Below are positions 21,608-34,400 of a stretch of 64,000 bases of DNA, in pieces. The notes beneath the pieces were generated by a model. It was not told the DNA's origin. It did not search any database and saw only the letters and a list, made by a program, of their open reading frames with translations. Made by a program: the position numbers and the translations under genes. How positions within the stretch are numbered: position 1 is the stretch's first letter; every line of letters begins with the position of its first letter. This stretch comes from Rhea pennata (Eukaryota > Chordata > Aves > Rheiformes > Rheidae), in contig NC_084665.1 in the NCBI RefSeq assembly GCF_028389875.1, positions 93,849,435 through 93,913,434 of the forward strand, written 5' to 3'.

Positions 21608-24600
21608 GTAACGCACCCCTCGGCTTGTGTGTGCTTCTGTTTTCGTGCCTTCCTGCTAATTTTTTTTTTGTTTTTTTTTTTTGGGGGGGGGGAGGGGGCC
21701 GCTGGTAGCAAGTAGCTTTTTAGAAATTCTGTATATAATATGTGTGTGTGTGTATTTGCGTGTTCCAAAATGTGGAGCTGGTGTTGCTTCTCGAACCCGG
21801 GCCGTTGGTGTTTTATTTTGGAGCCTGCGGCTTGCTCTCGACTCTAGGTATTTGTGCTGCCTGTTGCAAATCCCGGCCGCCCCTCCGCGCCGATCCCCGC
21901 GCCGCTACCGCCTCCCGCCCGCTTACTCTCCCCGCGCCCTGGCCCTCCGTCGTCCCCGTCCCTGGGGGGCGAAGTCGCTATCACAACACCCTCCCCCCCC
22001 CCCCCCCCCTTACAAACCCGCCACCGGGGAGAAATATTGCAGCAGCTGCGGCTCCCTCCGCGGGAGGAGTTTCCTGCTCGCCAACTCCGGCTCGCCGCCG
22101 GCGCCGAGCGGCTGTGGGGCGAGGGGGGCGCCGGGGCCCGCCGCACCCGGCCGCCGGCGCCCGCTCTGCGCCTGGCGCCGTGCCCCGCTGATGGCTCCAA
22201 GGCGGGAGGAGGAGGGGAGAGAAAAGCCATGTTTAAAACAAACTACACCCTTTCTCCTCGCCTCCCGTGGCAGACCCGTATGTACCAACTCCGGTGTCAA
22301 TCAGGACAGGAGCCTGCACACGCAGGGCCCCGAGCCGGCGGGATCCGCTTACGCGGCGGCGGAGTTCAGAGCCGCCGCGGGGGCGGCAGGCTCGGCACGG
22401 CACGGCTCGGCTCGGCTCGGCCGGGCCGGGCCGGGGGCGTGCGGGGGGAGGCGCTGGCTCCCGCCGCCGGGCGCGGGGGTGCCGCCTCGGGAGGGTGCCG
22501 CAGGCGGCAGCCGGCCCGCGGTGCCTCCTTTCAGAAATTCTGCTTTATTTTATTTCCTCCTTCGGTGCCTGAGCCCGGACACTTGGGTGCGCGGCGCTGT
22601 GGCCTCTCTCTCGCCGTGTTTGCAGAAGGCAAAGTCGAGTGTGGAGGGGGGCAGTTGCCCCCTGCGAGGGGCTTTGCAGGCGCCTGGGGAAGGCGGCCAC
22701 CCGGTTCCCCAGGGGTGTGCTGCTGGAAATCCTTGTCGGGAGCTTGCTTCCTTCTGCAGTTACCGAGTGTAATGAGAGACTTGACGATAACACACGCTAT
22801 TAAAAAAATAGCTGCAGTCTTTTAATATTAACTAGGTCAACCAAGGCAAAGCAATTTATTTTGCTGGAGACTTCCCAAATGTCACCTATGACCTCCTAAT
22901 ACATCATGCCTGGGCTGGGGCTGAAATCTGTTTTACCGAAGTTACCCATAGATAATGACTTCTAGGCAGCTAGGCATTCAGTTCTCATCCTTTCCTGAGT
23001 CCTTATGGATGGTATCAAAATGTAAAGCACGCAACTTCGCATGTAAAGCATGCAGAACTGAGTTACCTAATTCAAAGTTAAAATCCAAGCTAAGCTGATT
23101 CTGGTTGTGAGAATGGATACACACCCATAGGGCTGATTGCATTTGTTGGGGTGACTCGAAGTTAGGGAATGTTGAGCACTTTTTCCCTTGGTGTTCTGTC
23201 GTTGCACCCTCATACAGGCCTCACATGCTTCTGCTCGTTCAGTGCGGTTGCTTGTCATGAGCAAAAAGCTGAAAATTAGCCTTGTGCCTACAGGACACTC
23301 TTTACTTTAACGGTTACTTTGGAAACCTTGCAAACTTCCCACCCTGTTTTCTTTACCCTTTATTGTTCTTACACTACTGATAATGTTTCAGGCTCTCTTT
23401 TCTAAAACAGGGTAGAGCTATAGTAACTAGTAGATTTTTGTTGTCTATTTCTTTTAATAAACATTTCACTTTATTATTGAGTAATAAGTTCATAAAAATA
23501 CATCTTCTCTTTGGAAGGCCATCAGAAAAAAAGAAAAATTGTGCGTGTGATTAAAGCAATCAATATGAAGACTTATTTAGTAAATTTTAATTCATTTAAT
23601 GTATGGGTAAACATAGTTTAAAATTTAAAAATACATAGAAACTCTGGGTTTTGGAAAGTGCTGGATATAGGAAAACTATACAACTGATGGGTTCACTTTA
23701 TGAGAAAAATAGAATAGCCGTAGCTATTTTATAATGGTCAGTTTATTCCAGAGTAGCATCCACAGAGTGAGAAGTTAGTGATACAGCAATAGCTGAATAA
23801 TTATTAACGCCACTCAGTTTCCGCACGGAGACAAAACTGTTTCATGCAGCTAGTAGTGGATTCCTCTACAAACACAAAGTTTCTAACTTATAAAAAGGCC
23901 ATTAACAACAAAGTTTTTATTGGGAAATAAACCTCAAAAATCAAAGCAAGGGATTTTCACAATTATAGGGGTAGGTAAATAAATAATAATTTTGCAGAAA
24001 TGACATGTAGACTGTATATAAGAATCCACCTTTACCTGTTCCTGTGTATGTCTTAGCTATCTAAACTGACTGATCTGTTGTGCTTGCTTTTTTGTCTTGA
24101 TTTTTTTCTTCTGTACGTAAACTTAGGTCAGGAGCTGAGCCTCTTCATTACAGATGATGTGGTCTATGATACTGGTGTTTCATTAGTCACTAGTCAAGGT
24201 TAATGGGGGGAAGCAAGAATTCACTGTGTGTTGAGATGGTGTCAAATACTACACTAAAATAATACGAAATTGAACTCTGGACTCTTTCTGTCAGACTTCT
24301 GCATGCTTTGTCTGTTGAGATAACATGTTCTGGTGTGAATGTGGTCTTTTCCAAGAAGAGTGGCATCCCAATGTGGGATAGATTAGAATATCTGTTATGG
24401 TAGTGATAGTGAACATCTTAAAATGGATGAGGGCCTCTAATTTTGTTTTGTTGCCTGTCTAGTGGGAATTAGCTCTTGGGTCATACTGGAAAACTCCTTG
24501 ACCTTGAAACAGCCCCAATAAAAAATGTCTCTGCGTCACTATCAAAGAATAAAGGATCTTCTTTTCCCTAATGACAAGGAGAATTGTGGTATGTCACGTT

Positions 24601-27600
24601 CATGCATGGGCATGTACATACATGTGTAAGCTTTAATGTGATCATCATCATGAAGAACAGTACTTGCAGCTCTGCACAGTGTGCGCACCATCACTGGGAG
24701 AGTGGGAAGGGTCAAGTGGCGACTTGTCCAGTGTTGAACAAGGAACATGCAAGTTAGCTGGGGTTACACTCTGCAATTTGTCCAACTCACTCTTTGATCT
24801 GGCTGTGAGCGACAAGGCCTGCACCTCACCTGTTGTTTTGAAAACACTTGGAGTTGAATCAGATGTGAAGACTGGTTGCCACATTTTTTAATAACATATT
24901 TGAATGTTGCTGTCATGTTTCAGAGCAGAGAAATATCATGGTCTATTAGCCACTTCAGGCTATTTGCCTACTTTTTGTAGTCAGGAAGGTTAGCTTCTGC
25001 ACTAGAGTTGATGCTATGAAAATGTAGTAGAGATAACATCCGTGGCAGGTTCCTGTTCCATTATACAAACTCACTGTCTTTAAAGTTGGAGAGAATAGCA
25101 GAGTGTATTTACTATATAAAAACAAAATTTCTGAATATTTGGCTTTGAATAAATCCTTTAATAGAAGTTGGGAGGTACTGTAGTTCAGCCCTGTTCTGTC
25201 ATAATGTGTTTAATTGCATGATCATGTTATAGTTTTTCATGGGACTCTTACATATTACTTGTCTTGCCAACTGAGTGTCTAGTCAATATATTTTCTACTC
25301 CTTGTGGTTAAATATGTAGCCTGACACATCTCTAACTTTTCATCATCCAAAACTTGCACTAACCTAGAGCTGTTAAATTCCACCTCTGTTTTTTCTCTGG
25401 ACCTAAACTCAATTGTCTTTGTGGAATGCTTCATGTTTGAGTCAACATTTCCAGTGTCATGAATGTTGTGCCTGTTCCACTGATAGTGACCTGGGGCACA
25501 GAGATGTTGGAAAGGTCCATTCAACCTGGATTCTCAATTTAAGATGTCTGACCTGATTCCCTCCTGCTCCCCTGCCCCGATAAGCACCTCCCATGCTCAA
25601 GGCGGTGCAGTTGTTGTTACTTCTGCAAATTTGGCATCTTTTCTCATAGTGTGCGCACACAAACTGAGGAACTTGCAGTTACTAAATGGCAGTTTAAAAG
25701 CAACTTGTATGTGGTCAAGCACCAGTTAACTAGTGAAGCCATGGGTCCTGCAGATCCCAGTTCTTTCTGCTGTACCTGTCACTGTTTTATCCCTAGAATG
25801 AGGTGTAGATCTTGTGGGAAAAGTAGTATGTGAGGTAGTGGTTATAACACAGCAATATGAGATGCAGTCAGTGCTGTGCAATCCAAGCTACTGACACTTC
25901 CCATATTTTAAGTGGTCTGCGTTAGTTTAACATAGTAGTATCAGTGCAATCTAGTGGGCTTCCCTCTTCCCCCCCCCCCCCGCCAATTTATCTTCATTTT
26001 GAAGCTACTTGACAGGGAAAACTTCATTACATAGAACTACCTATGAGGGACAGTTTTTTTGTTGTTGGTGGTGGTTTTTTTTTTTGTGCTCTTACCCTCA
26101 CAGCCTGCTATTCAGGGTCATTAGTGGAGTTGGAAGCTGTTAGGTCTGTAGCAGAGGCACTTCTCAGTTTATCCCAGTGTGTGGCTAATACGCATCCTCT
26201 GTTAGCAGTGGGGCAGAGAAACCGGGGAATTGTGGTCTGTTTCATGCTCTGCAGGTGATCATATATTAAGGAGAAGAGAGAAAGAAGGGCAAGGAGCAAA
26301 TCTTTATGCCCTTGTGCCCTTACTCTTCCTGTTCTCTCCCTGTTTTTTCTCCAGGCTTTCCCTTAAACTCTCTTTGTATTTCAAGCTGGTTGCTTCTTCC
26401 TTTTTTTACTGTGCAACATGAGGGCAAGGGCAGAAGTCAGAACTCTAAAGAGGTAGTTTCTCTTCCCATTTTTTCTTCTAGATCAATGTCAGGCTACTCA
26501 GTAAATACTGAAAAAGACCTTCTTTGGATATGTGTTACTGAGGTACCCTTGACTTTGAGAAACTGCTGTCTGATGTGCCAGTAGCAGTCTTGAGGTGGGC
26601 TTCCACTTTGGGCATCCCTTGCAAGGAAAGGCAAAATGTTTGCTGCCCAGTCTGAGGTGCATGCACGTTCAATCAAGGCAAACAGAATAGCAGTTCCATC
26701 TTAAAGGTCGCGAGGGTCTTCTAGTACAAGGGTGTTTTTTCCCTTTTAATTTTAGGAGTTGTTCCACATGTACTATATCTGTAGTCATTGGGAATTTTAA
26801 ACTTTGACATATTTAAAACAACCGAAAATTGCCTACTAAACCTACTCCAAGAGTATGTTGGCATGTGATAAGTGTAACCAGACTAACCTAAAGGGTCTAC
26901 ATCTTGCAGTTAAAAATTAGGTGAAAAAAAAAAGAGCCAGAAGTTTCAGTGTGGAACACTTGGCTATATTATGGTGTAAAAGTGTTGAGTAGCACTGAAA
27001 AGAAAGATGCATGAGTAATGCTGCTATGCCTCATTGCAATGTGTTGCAGGGCTATTAAATACATGCAGCATGTATTTGTCCACATTTTATATTAAAGACA
27101 CGCTTTAAAATAGCTTGTGAAGAGCTAATTATATCATTTTAGCTATGACTGCTTTTTAGCTTTATGAAGGTTATAAGCTCATTGTACCAAGTTTTTATAG
27201 ATCTAAAACATTTGTGATCATTTTCCATAATTTTGAAAAATCTGACCCATTTATTAACAATTGGTTACAGTGTAAAAAAATTTTTTATTAGAGCACACTT
27301 AAGTACAGTTGGAATTAATGAATGGGCAACCTGAAGTATACTTCCGTTGTTAGTTTTTCACCAGGTTATCAATCAGAAGTCATTCATAATGATGCTTTGT
27401 TCATCAGATATCATACTTAAATGCACAGTAGCCACTGATAAAATCTGCTTTATAAGTCATCATCTCCTAGTTCAGAAACACCAAGGTGCAGGGAATCTTT
27501 TTACATATAGGGATTTTAGGAAAGTACATCCTCTGAGTGGTGATCAAAATAAGTTCGATAGCAGATCAAGAAACCCATGGGGATAATACTGTTTTGTATT

Positions 27601-30600
27601 CTAGAATATCAGTATTGTTAAGTTTCATAAACAAAAAAGTTCAGCATGAGTAAATGGAATTAGCTGGTATATGCTGTATAGTTTCAGGCTGCTTTTCTTC
27701 AATTTTGCTTGAAAAACTTTGCTTTCTCTGCTTTTTATACCAAAACTGTAGTTCTGGATAGGCCTACTCTGTTCTAAGATGTATGCTTGTTTAGATAAGT
27801 TGTATGATACCAAATTTTGTTTGAAATGATTGTAATAGCATCTTTTGTGTAGGGTACAAGTAAAAAATTACAGCACCTTTGGAAATTAATACTTTGTAGG
27901 GCCATAATGGCTACCATTAGCTTTCTCCCTTTAAGTGCAGACAGCTAGCATAATGGTTTGTTCTATGGTCCTGTAGCTAAAAAGATGTTTTCAGGTGATG
28001 GACCTAAGTTTCAAGCCATTATCCTCTTAAATCTTACTGACTCAACAGGTTTAAATGTCATTTGGGAATTTTTTTATCCTAGATCATTTTACTGATCCTA
28101 TTTAGAGATGGTATGTAGTGGCACAGCCAATAGGTGATGATAACGTTTTAGAAGGAAGTAGAGCTGGGAATAAGCAACTGGATATGTGTGGAAGTATGAT
28201 CCTCTTGTACGAATTTTATTGCCAGTTAAATTCACAGTGTGGGACTTTACTACTAGGACTGTAGTTCATTAGATATTTCAAGCTGGCATGTACAGGCTAA
28301 AAGCAACAACTCTTTCTGTATTTACTCTTTGGGCAACTTGTGGGGTATCATACGCATTTGTGGTGGGTTTTAGTCAGACCAATCCAGTTTCCCATACGTT
28401 GGCACAAAGAGTCAGGCTGGCTTAAGGGCAGAAGTGATTGTCTGGGGAAGGGCAGAACCGCTGCCGAGCAGCAGCCGTGGCAGCGTCTGCCAGCCAGGCG
28501 TTCACCAAAGGGCACCCTTAGCCAGCCTTTCTCTAATAGTCCCTGAAAGTCTCTGAGTGCCCAGAGGAGTGTTCTTTAGTTCATTAAGTGCTGCTCATCA
28601 CAGTGACTAAGAGCTACAACTCTGTCCTTGCAGTTATGGAGGGAAGAGGGGAACCTGCACTGAGCTTGTTTGATTGAATTTTTTTTTCCTTTGGTGCCTT
28701 TGGAAGTGAGCAGTTTTCAATCAATTAGTCCTGTGATTTGGAGGTACAGATCCTATCTTCCTGTTGCAAAGAGTGGTGTTCTTGGTAACAGTGAAAGCTG
28801 CATATATAAAATGCAATGTCTCCAAAGAATTTTGTGATCTGTCTGGATGAAAGATTGTTCCATCAACACTAGCTTTGTTGGAACTGTTTAGGTCTGTTCA
28901 CTCTGAATTCCTGCCTTCCCACTTATCTGTCTGCAGCATCCTAATGCTACCTGAGTTAGTGATGGCAGAGGGTGCCTCTGTAGGTGGAAATAGAGTGGCT
29001 GACAGCATTATTACTGCTGCGTTTTCTAGTTCCTCTCAAGTGGAGCTGAGGAGAGGCATCAGTGCTCTGTAGCAGGAAAGCTTCTTTATCGTTACTGCAT
29101 CCCTTCTTCCGTATCCCATCTGCATCTTCTTGAAATCATTTTTGTTTTATCTTCATTTAAATATGCATTTTAGGTTGTCCGTGAGGTTTTTCCGTTCTGC
29201 CTGTCCCCATATTACAACGTTTCTGTTAACCCTTGTTAGAATTATTACTGGGACATCAGAGGTCAGTGTACATGGGGCATTGTACCAAACGTGCCTTCAC
29301 TCTCTGCCCCTTACTTAGCCGCTGTCATTATCTCAGAGGTTTCATGTTCCACCACAACAGCAAAAAAGGTTCTTTTCTATTTTAGCAGATTATTGTGTTT
29401 TTTATCACAGTTACATGTTGTGGAAGGAAAGGAATTATACACCTCTTCTTAGCCATTCAGGATACTTTTCTGTCAGAGATGGCTATTTTCAGAAATCAGT
29501 TGTTATTGAAAATAGTTGTCTAAAATAAATCTCTATTTTTAAGCAGCTAAATTATTTTTTCTACTCTTTTCAGAAGTACTTTAGGGTGATATTGTTTTGT
29601 ACATTGATCCATTCTATTTAGGTACTGATTTAGGAACCTAATCTTTAAAGTTTTAAAAACTCTAGTTCTGCCTGTGTGCTTGCATGAGTATTCATTTAGT
29701 CTCACTTGCAGCATTAGCACCCACCTTTGAAAGCATTAGGCCAATATTATTTGTGCTTGGATTTCATCATATTCTTTGAATCTATTGTTTTATTTTATAG
29801 TGACAATAAACTGATAAAGGAAGTATTAAGAGAAGAATTTACTTATTACCTAGCTGAGTTCTCAAGTTTGGAGTTCAGGGGCAGCTGAAAGATTTCAGAT
29901 GCACTGTGCACTCACTACTCCCATGACTGATCTGTGTGTTTTCAAAATCCGGCTAATTACTTCAGTGTCTAAATGGGGAATTGTCTAATTTTGAATTACA
30001 ATATTGATTTTTAAGAGCAGTAGTTTATAGAAACTGTTCTTGCTTCTTCACTCAGTTATATGTAGAAGATAATGTTGTATTCCAAAAAAAGTGATTACAA
30101 GGGTGAGGAACTTGGAAGGTCTTTCCTCTGTTTTCCTAAGCTAGTTGCCCCAGTCAGAATCAGACAGCGCTCTCAGGTAAATGGAGTGAAAATAAAAGTG
30201 AAAGCAACTTTGAGACTTCCAAAACGTCCCATCAAATGTGGTTTAAATTATAATGGTCAACCTCTGAGCTCTTTTCAGTGGGAACAAAAGAACTTAGTCT
30301 ACAATAAAAGAATTTAGTTTCCTCTTTTGGAGAAACATTTATTCTGACTGACTTTAGGTAACTAGAAATACATCATACCTAACTTAATTTCTGTCTCTTC
30401 TTTCTTGTCTAGAAGAATACAGAGGTCACAGGAGTTACCCATTAAGAATTACTGAATTTAATAAAATACACACAGTTGTTTTGTTTTCAAAACCTACTAA
30501 TTTTTATTATAGCCAGGCTGTTTATAGTCCCATTTTCTTATATATTCTTTGAAAATCCCGTGTATGTTAACCACTCACTCTGTTTGACTTGAAAGTCTAA

Positions 30601-31122
30601 GCAAGAATGGAGAAAGGGAGACTTCCATCAGCAACCGTGTTGTTTCCTGATTTCCTCCCCCCACCTCTCCATATTAATACCTTAGGATATTAATAGTGGT
30701 CTTTAAATTTTTAAGTAGTTTGTCTTTTCAGAACTTCATGTTCCTGACATTCTCCCCCTAAAGGATTAGAAAACTAAATATTTTACTCTTAATAGATACG
30801 AGATGAAGGGATTTAAATTCTAAAGAAAAAAAAGACATTTTGCATACTGTTTCATTGCAATACTTCTTAACAGAAAAGACTGAAATATTACGTAGACTTA
30901 AAGAGTTTTTTTTTTGTAATGGGGAGTATATGCTTGATTTTAATAAAGATAATCAAATATAATTGGGTATTCAGGAAAAAGTGTCCATCTGGAGCAGGAG
31001 GGAGTTAGTATGTAATGCAGGTTTCAGAGCTTCTAAATACTTCTTAAAAAGCTTTTGGAACATGTGACTTCCAGCCTGTCTTTACTACCTCAAATTTTTA
31101 TATATAAATGTATGTATATATA

Positions 31123-31172
<50 letters not shown>

Positions 31173-31448
31173 TGTATGTATATACACACAGTATAAATTA
31201 TTTAAAAATAAATAAGTATAACATCAATTTTGTAGATGTGTGTGTATATATAAAAAACAAATTATATAAGGATGTGTGTAACATATTTATATATCTATAT
31301 ATAAAAGCATATGAGCCTTTAGTCATACATAGTGGAACTCTCAAAAATTGTTGGAAGACTATACTGTAGAACTCAGATGCAGAGAAGAAAAAAGAAGGGA
31401 AATAGTTCGGGTATTAAAACATATACATATATATGTGTATATATATAT

Positions 31449-31483
<35 letters not shown>

Positions 31484-34400
31484 GCTAGCTTTACTTTGTA
31501 AATGGTTCTAGTGGAATTAGTTGTTTCTAATGTTAGTGGCATGCACTTTTTTTTCGGGATCAGGCTCTTTGTAGAGAAGAAGAAATGAAGAAACATAGCA
31601 GGGAGAATATTTGGCTTCATAAAGCATTTAGTAGAGAGAATTAAATCACCTGCAAAGTTCAGTCAGGTTGGCTCAGCAGTGAGCACTGTTCTATCAGCTG
31701 AAAACAGATCAAAGAATTAGCTATAAACAAAGGTTAATGATAAAGGCTGGAGGACTGGTGGCTAGAAGGGTGTCACAGGAGTTGGTTGATGTTAAATTAG
31801 CTAACATACAGTGTCTTCATTCATTTGAAACAAGAAGTAAACAGCATTTTAATTACATTTGTGACCTGGCACAACATTCAGAGCCGTTTTGAAGACGGAC
31901 ACAATTAGAAAATCTAGCATGTATGGGGAAACAATGCATTGAATTAAATTGAGTATATTGGAACTCTATTGGCTTTTAACTAAGCTTTACTCACAGGAAA
32001 CTTGGTTTAAGTTTTAGCACATAAAAGCTATCTGAAATGCAGTAGATAATACTCAAAAGGGAAGTGATGGTAGGAAAAATTATAGCAGAACAGTACAGTA
32101 TATACTGAAAAAGACTTTTTATGTCCTTTTTTTCTTTTCTGGCCATTGTGGTTTTGTTGCAAACTTTTATCGTATTTTGGAGAGAAAAGTTGTTGGAGGA
32201 TTGACCTCCGTAACATCCTTACATCATGGAAACTGCAGCTAGAATACTGAGCCAGGAAAGTATTTACAGGCAAATCTCATTGCAGGCAGTATATTGAAAT
32301 GTGGTTGAACAAAACGCTTTGCAAAGAAGGGAGAAAATGCTACAGAGAATACTTACATGGTAGGAAGGTTAAGTCCTTCTGTTTGTTCTTAATGTGGTAG
32401 TTATAATGAAATTGGAATCTGCTTTTTCGTGCTTTTCATGTGCATATGAGAAGACTAATTTCTGGCCTCTCAGAGCTGAGGTGTTGAGTATCAGCTAGTA
32501 ATAAGATCCTTCAAAGAATGAAAGATCTATTTCATTTTACCTGCAACCTTTTATATTGACTCTTCTCTCATTCTTTGTGCTTTTAATGCAGTGCTTCTGT
32601 TCATTTGAGGACATACAAAATATTCATCCAGAAGTTGGTCACTGTGAGTTCAAATACACACCCTTGGATTTCTCAAATATATATCAGTAACCGCAGATAC
32701 TAGAATTGCGTTGTTGTACTCATATAGCATCCTGCTTATATTGCAGAGTTTTAATTAGAAAAATGGAAGCTCCCCCCCCGCCTTTTGTGGTGCATCTCTA
32801 CCAGGCAGTCCAAGCTTAAGACAAATAAAGGAAACTTGCACATATGTTCTATTAAATGTTTCTCTAAAACAGTTACCTAGTTTTTTTTTAATTTCATCTT
32901 AACAATTCTTCTATGATACTAGTACTACAGGTACCACATTCTTGGTATGTTGAAACACCAATTCCTATTTATACTTCGTAACTAGTGAAATATAAAAACC
33001 TGTGCATATAAACAAGATCAATTTTATTATTATTTTGTATTAGTATTAATGTTTAATATTCCTTTGTTTTTCAGATCCTCTCAAAACCATTTGTTAAAGT
33101 TGTATCTCCTTAAAAAAAAACAAATAAACAAAAAAACAAACAAAAAAAGACTTTTATCCCTTAAAAATTTATAATTGCTGATACAGGGAATCTTGCACAC
33201 ATCCTTCCAGGTAAATCGTATGGTAAAAAAGTTATGCAGAACTGACACATCTTACAAAGCTTAGCTGCTGCTGACTTTACAGTCTTAGTGCCAATATGGA
33301 GTGCTGTTTGAGATATGACACAGTACATGGTCATCTGAAATTAAAACCTGCCGTTAGTTTGCATATTGAAAGCATACTTATAGTCAGCCAGTCAGTTCTT
33401 TTACCATGACCTCTATGTACCTATCTGATTGGGAGAAAAGAAATCTCTGTTACTTGTGTTCTTCTCTGTTTTTTATCATCTGTGTAATTTCTTGCTGGCA
33501 TCTATACAATGTCAGACACAGCAGGTCTATAGATGCTACTTTCTGGCTATAATACAGGTATATGAGGGAATAAAGTTGAAGAATTGTTGGGGTTGGAGTA
33601 CTGTCTTTCGCTGTGATCCTGGGGGGTTTGATTCTGCGGCACGAAACTTGCAGTGTGCACAGTCCTGTCCCTGGCTAGTTTATACTGTAAGGCACAGTAT
33701 CAGAGTGTGCTTTAATGTGACCAGGATGTCATGTGAAATACAGTGAGCCATAGCATTACATCATATGGAAAAACCTGCCAAGGGGATGTGTTACTTAGTA
33801 AGCTCAGTTGCTTTGAAACCAGAGTTCCTTCAACAGTTTTTCAGCAGGGCGAAAGAGGAAGGGCTACGATGGAAGAGTTGGGAACAAGGTCTTCAAGGTT
33901 TTGGTGGCTTTCACATAAAAGTCCTGTGATTTCCAGATGCTAGGGCAGACAACCACTGCCTGTGACGTGTATGTATAAATCTGTCTGATCCCAGGAGAAA
34001 AGAGAAAGCACTGCAAAAACTAGCATGAAGATTCAAACCAGCCAGGATTTGCTGGAATGTCTAAGCAGGGCTGGTTGGAGAGGAGAGGAAGCTTCCACCT
34101 CTCTTTCAACAGATATATTGTAGTCATCCTTTGACATGTGTGTTTTCTGGTCTCCCTACCAGTTCAAGGAGTCCCAGGCTGCTTGCAACAGCCCTGTGTC
34201 ACTTTGTTCCTGTGGATTGTACTGGCTCAATTGTTAGTGCAGCTGTAGAGTAAAATAATTTTGCTGGGGTAGCAGGAGAATATATTTATATTTTAAATTA
34301 TATTTATAATACTTATACTTTTGTTTAAGCAGCAAGCTATTTTTCAGCTCAATCAATTATCCTGTTCATGACATGACCTCCCACACAGCCTTGCCAGCAT

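Larger units (their letters stand above)
21080..22760 (+). promoter_or_regulatory. HMGN3: HMGN3 CpG-island promoter
   Basis: About 1.7 kb of very GC-rich, CpG-dense sequence within otherwise AT-rich DNA, spanning the first exon and the start of intron 1. It holds a CCAAT box, several GC boxes and long poly-T and poly-C tracts. Large open frames on both strands here (up to about 360 codons) are by-products of GC richness. No TATA box is evident; the start site is probably dispersed around 21350-21480 (inference). Confidence 0.85.

Noticed and set aside
21681-22825. Open frames of up to 363 codons in the HMGN3 island
   Set aside because: They overlap in several frames on both strands, are Pro/Arg/Ala/Gly-rich and lack domains; GC-rich DNA has few stops.
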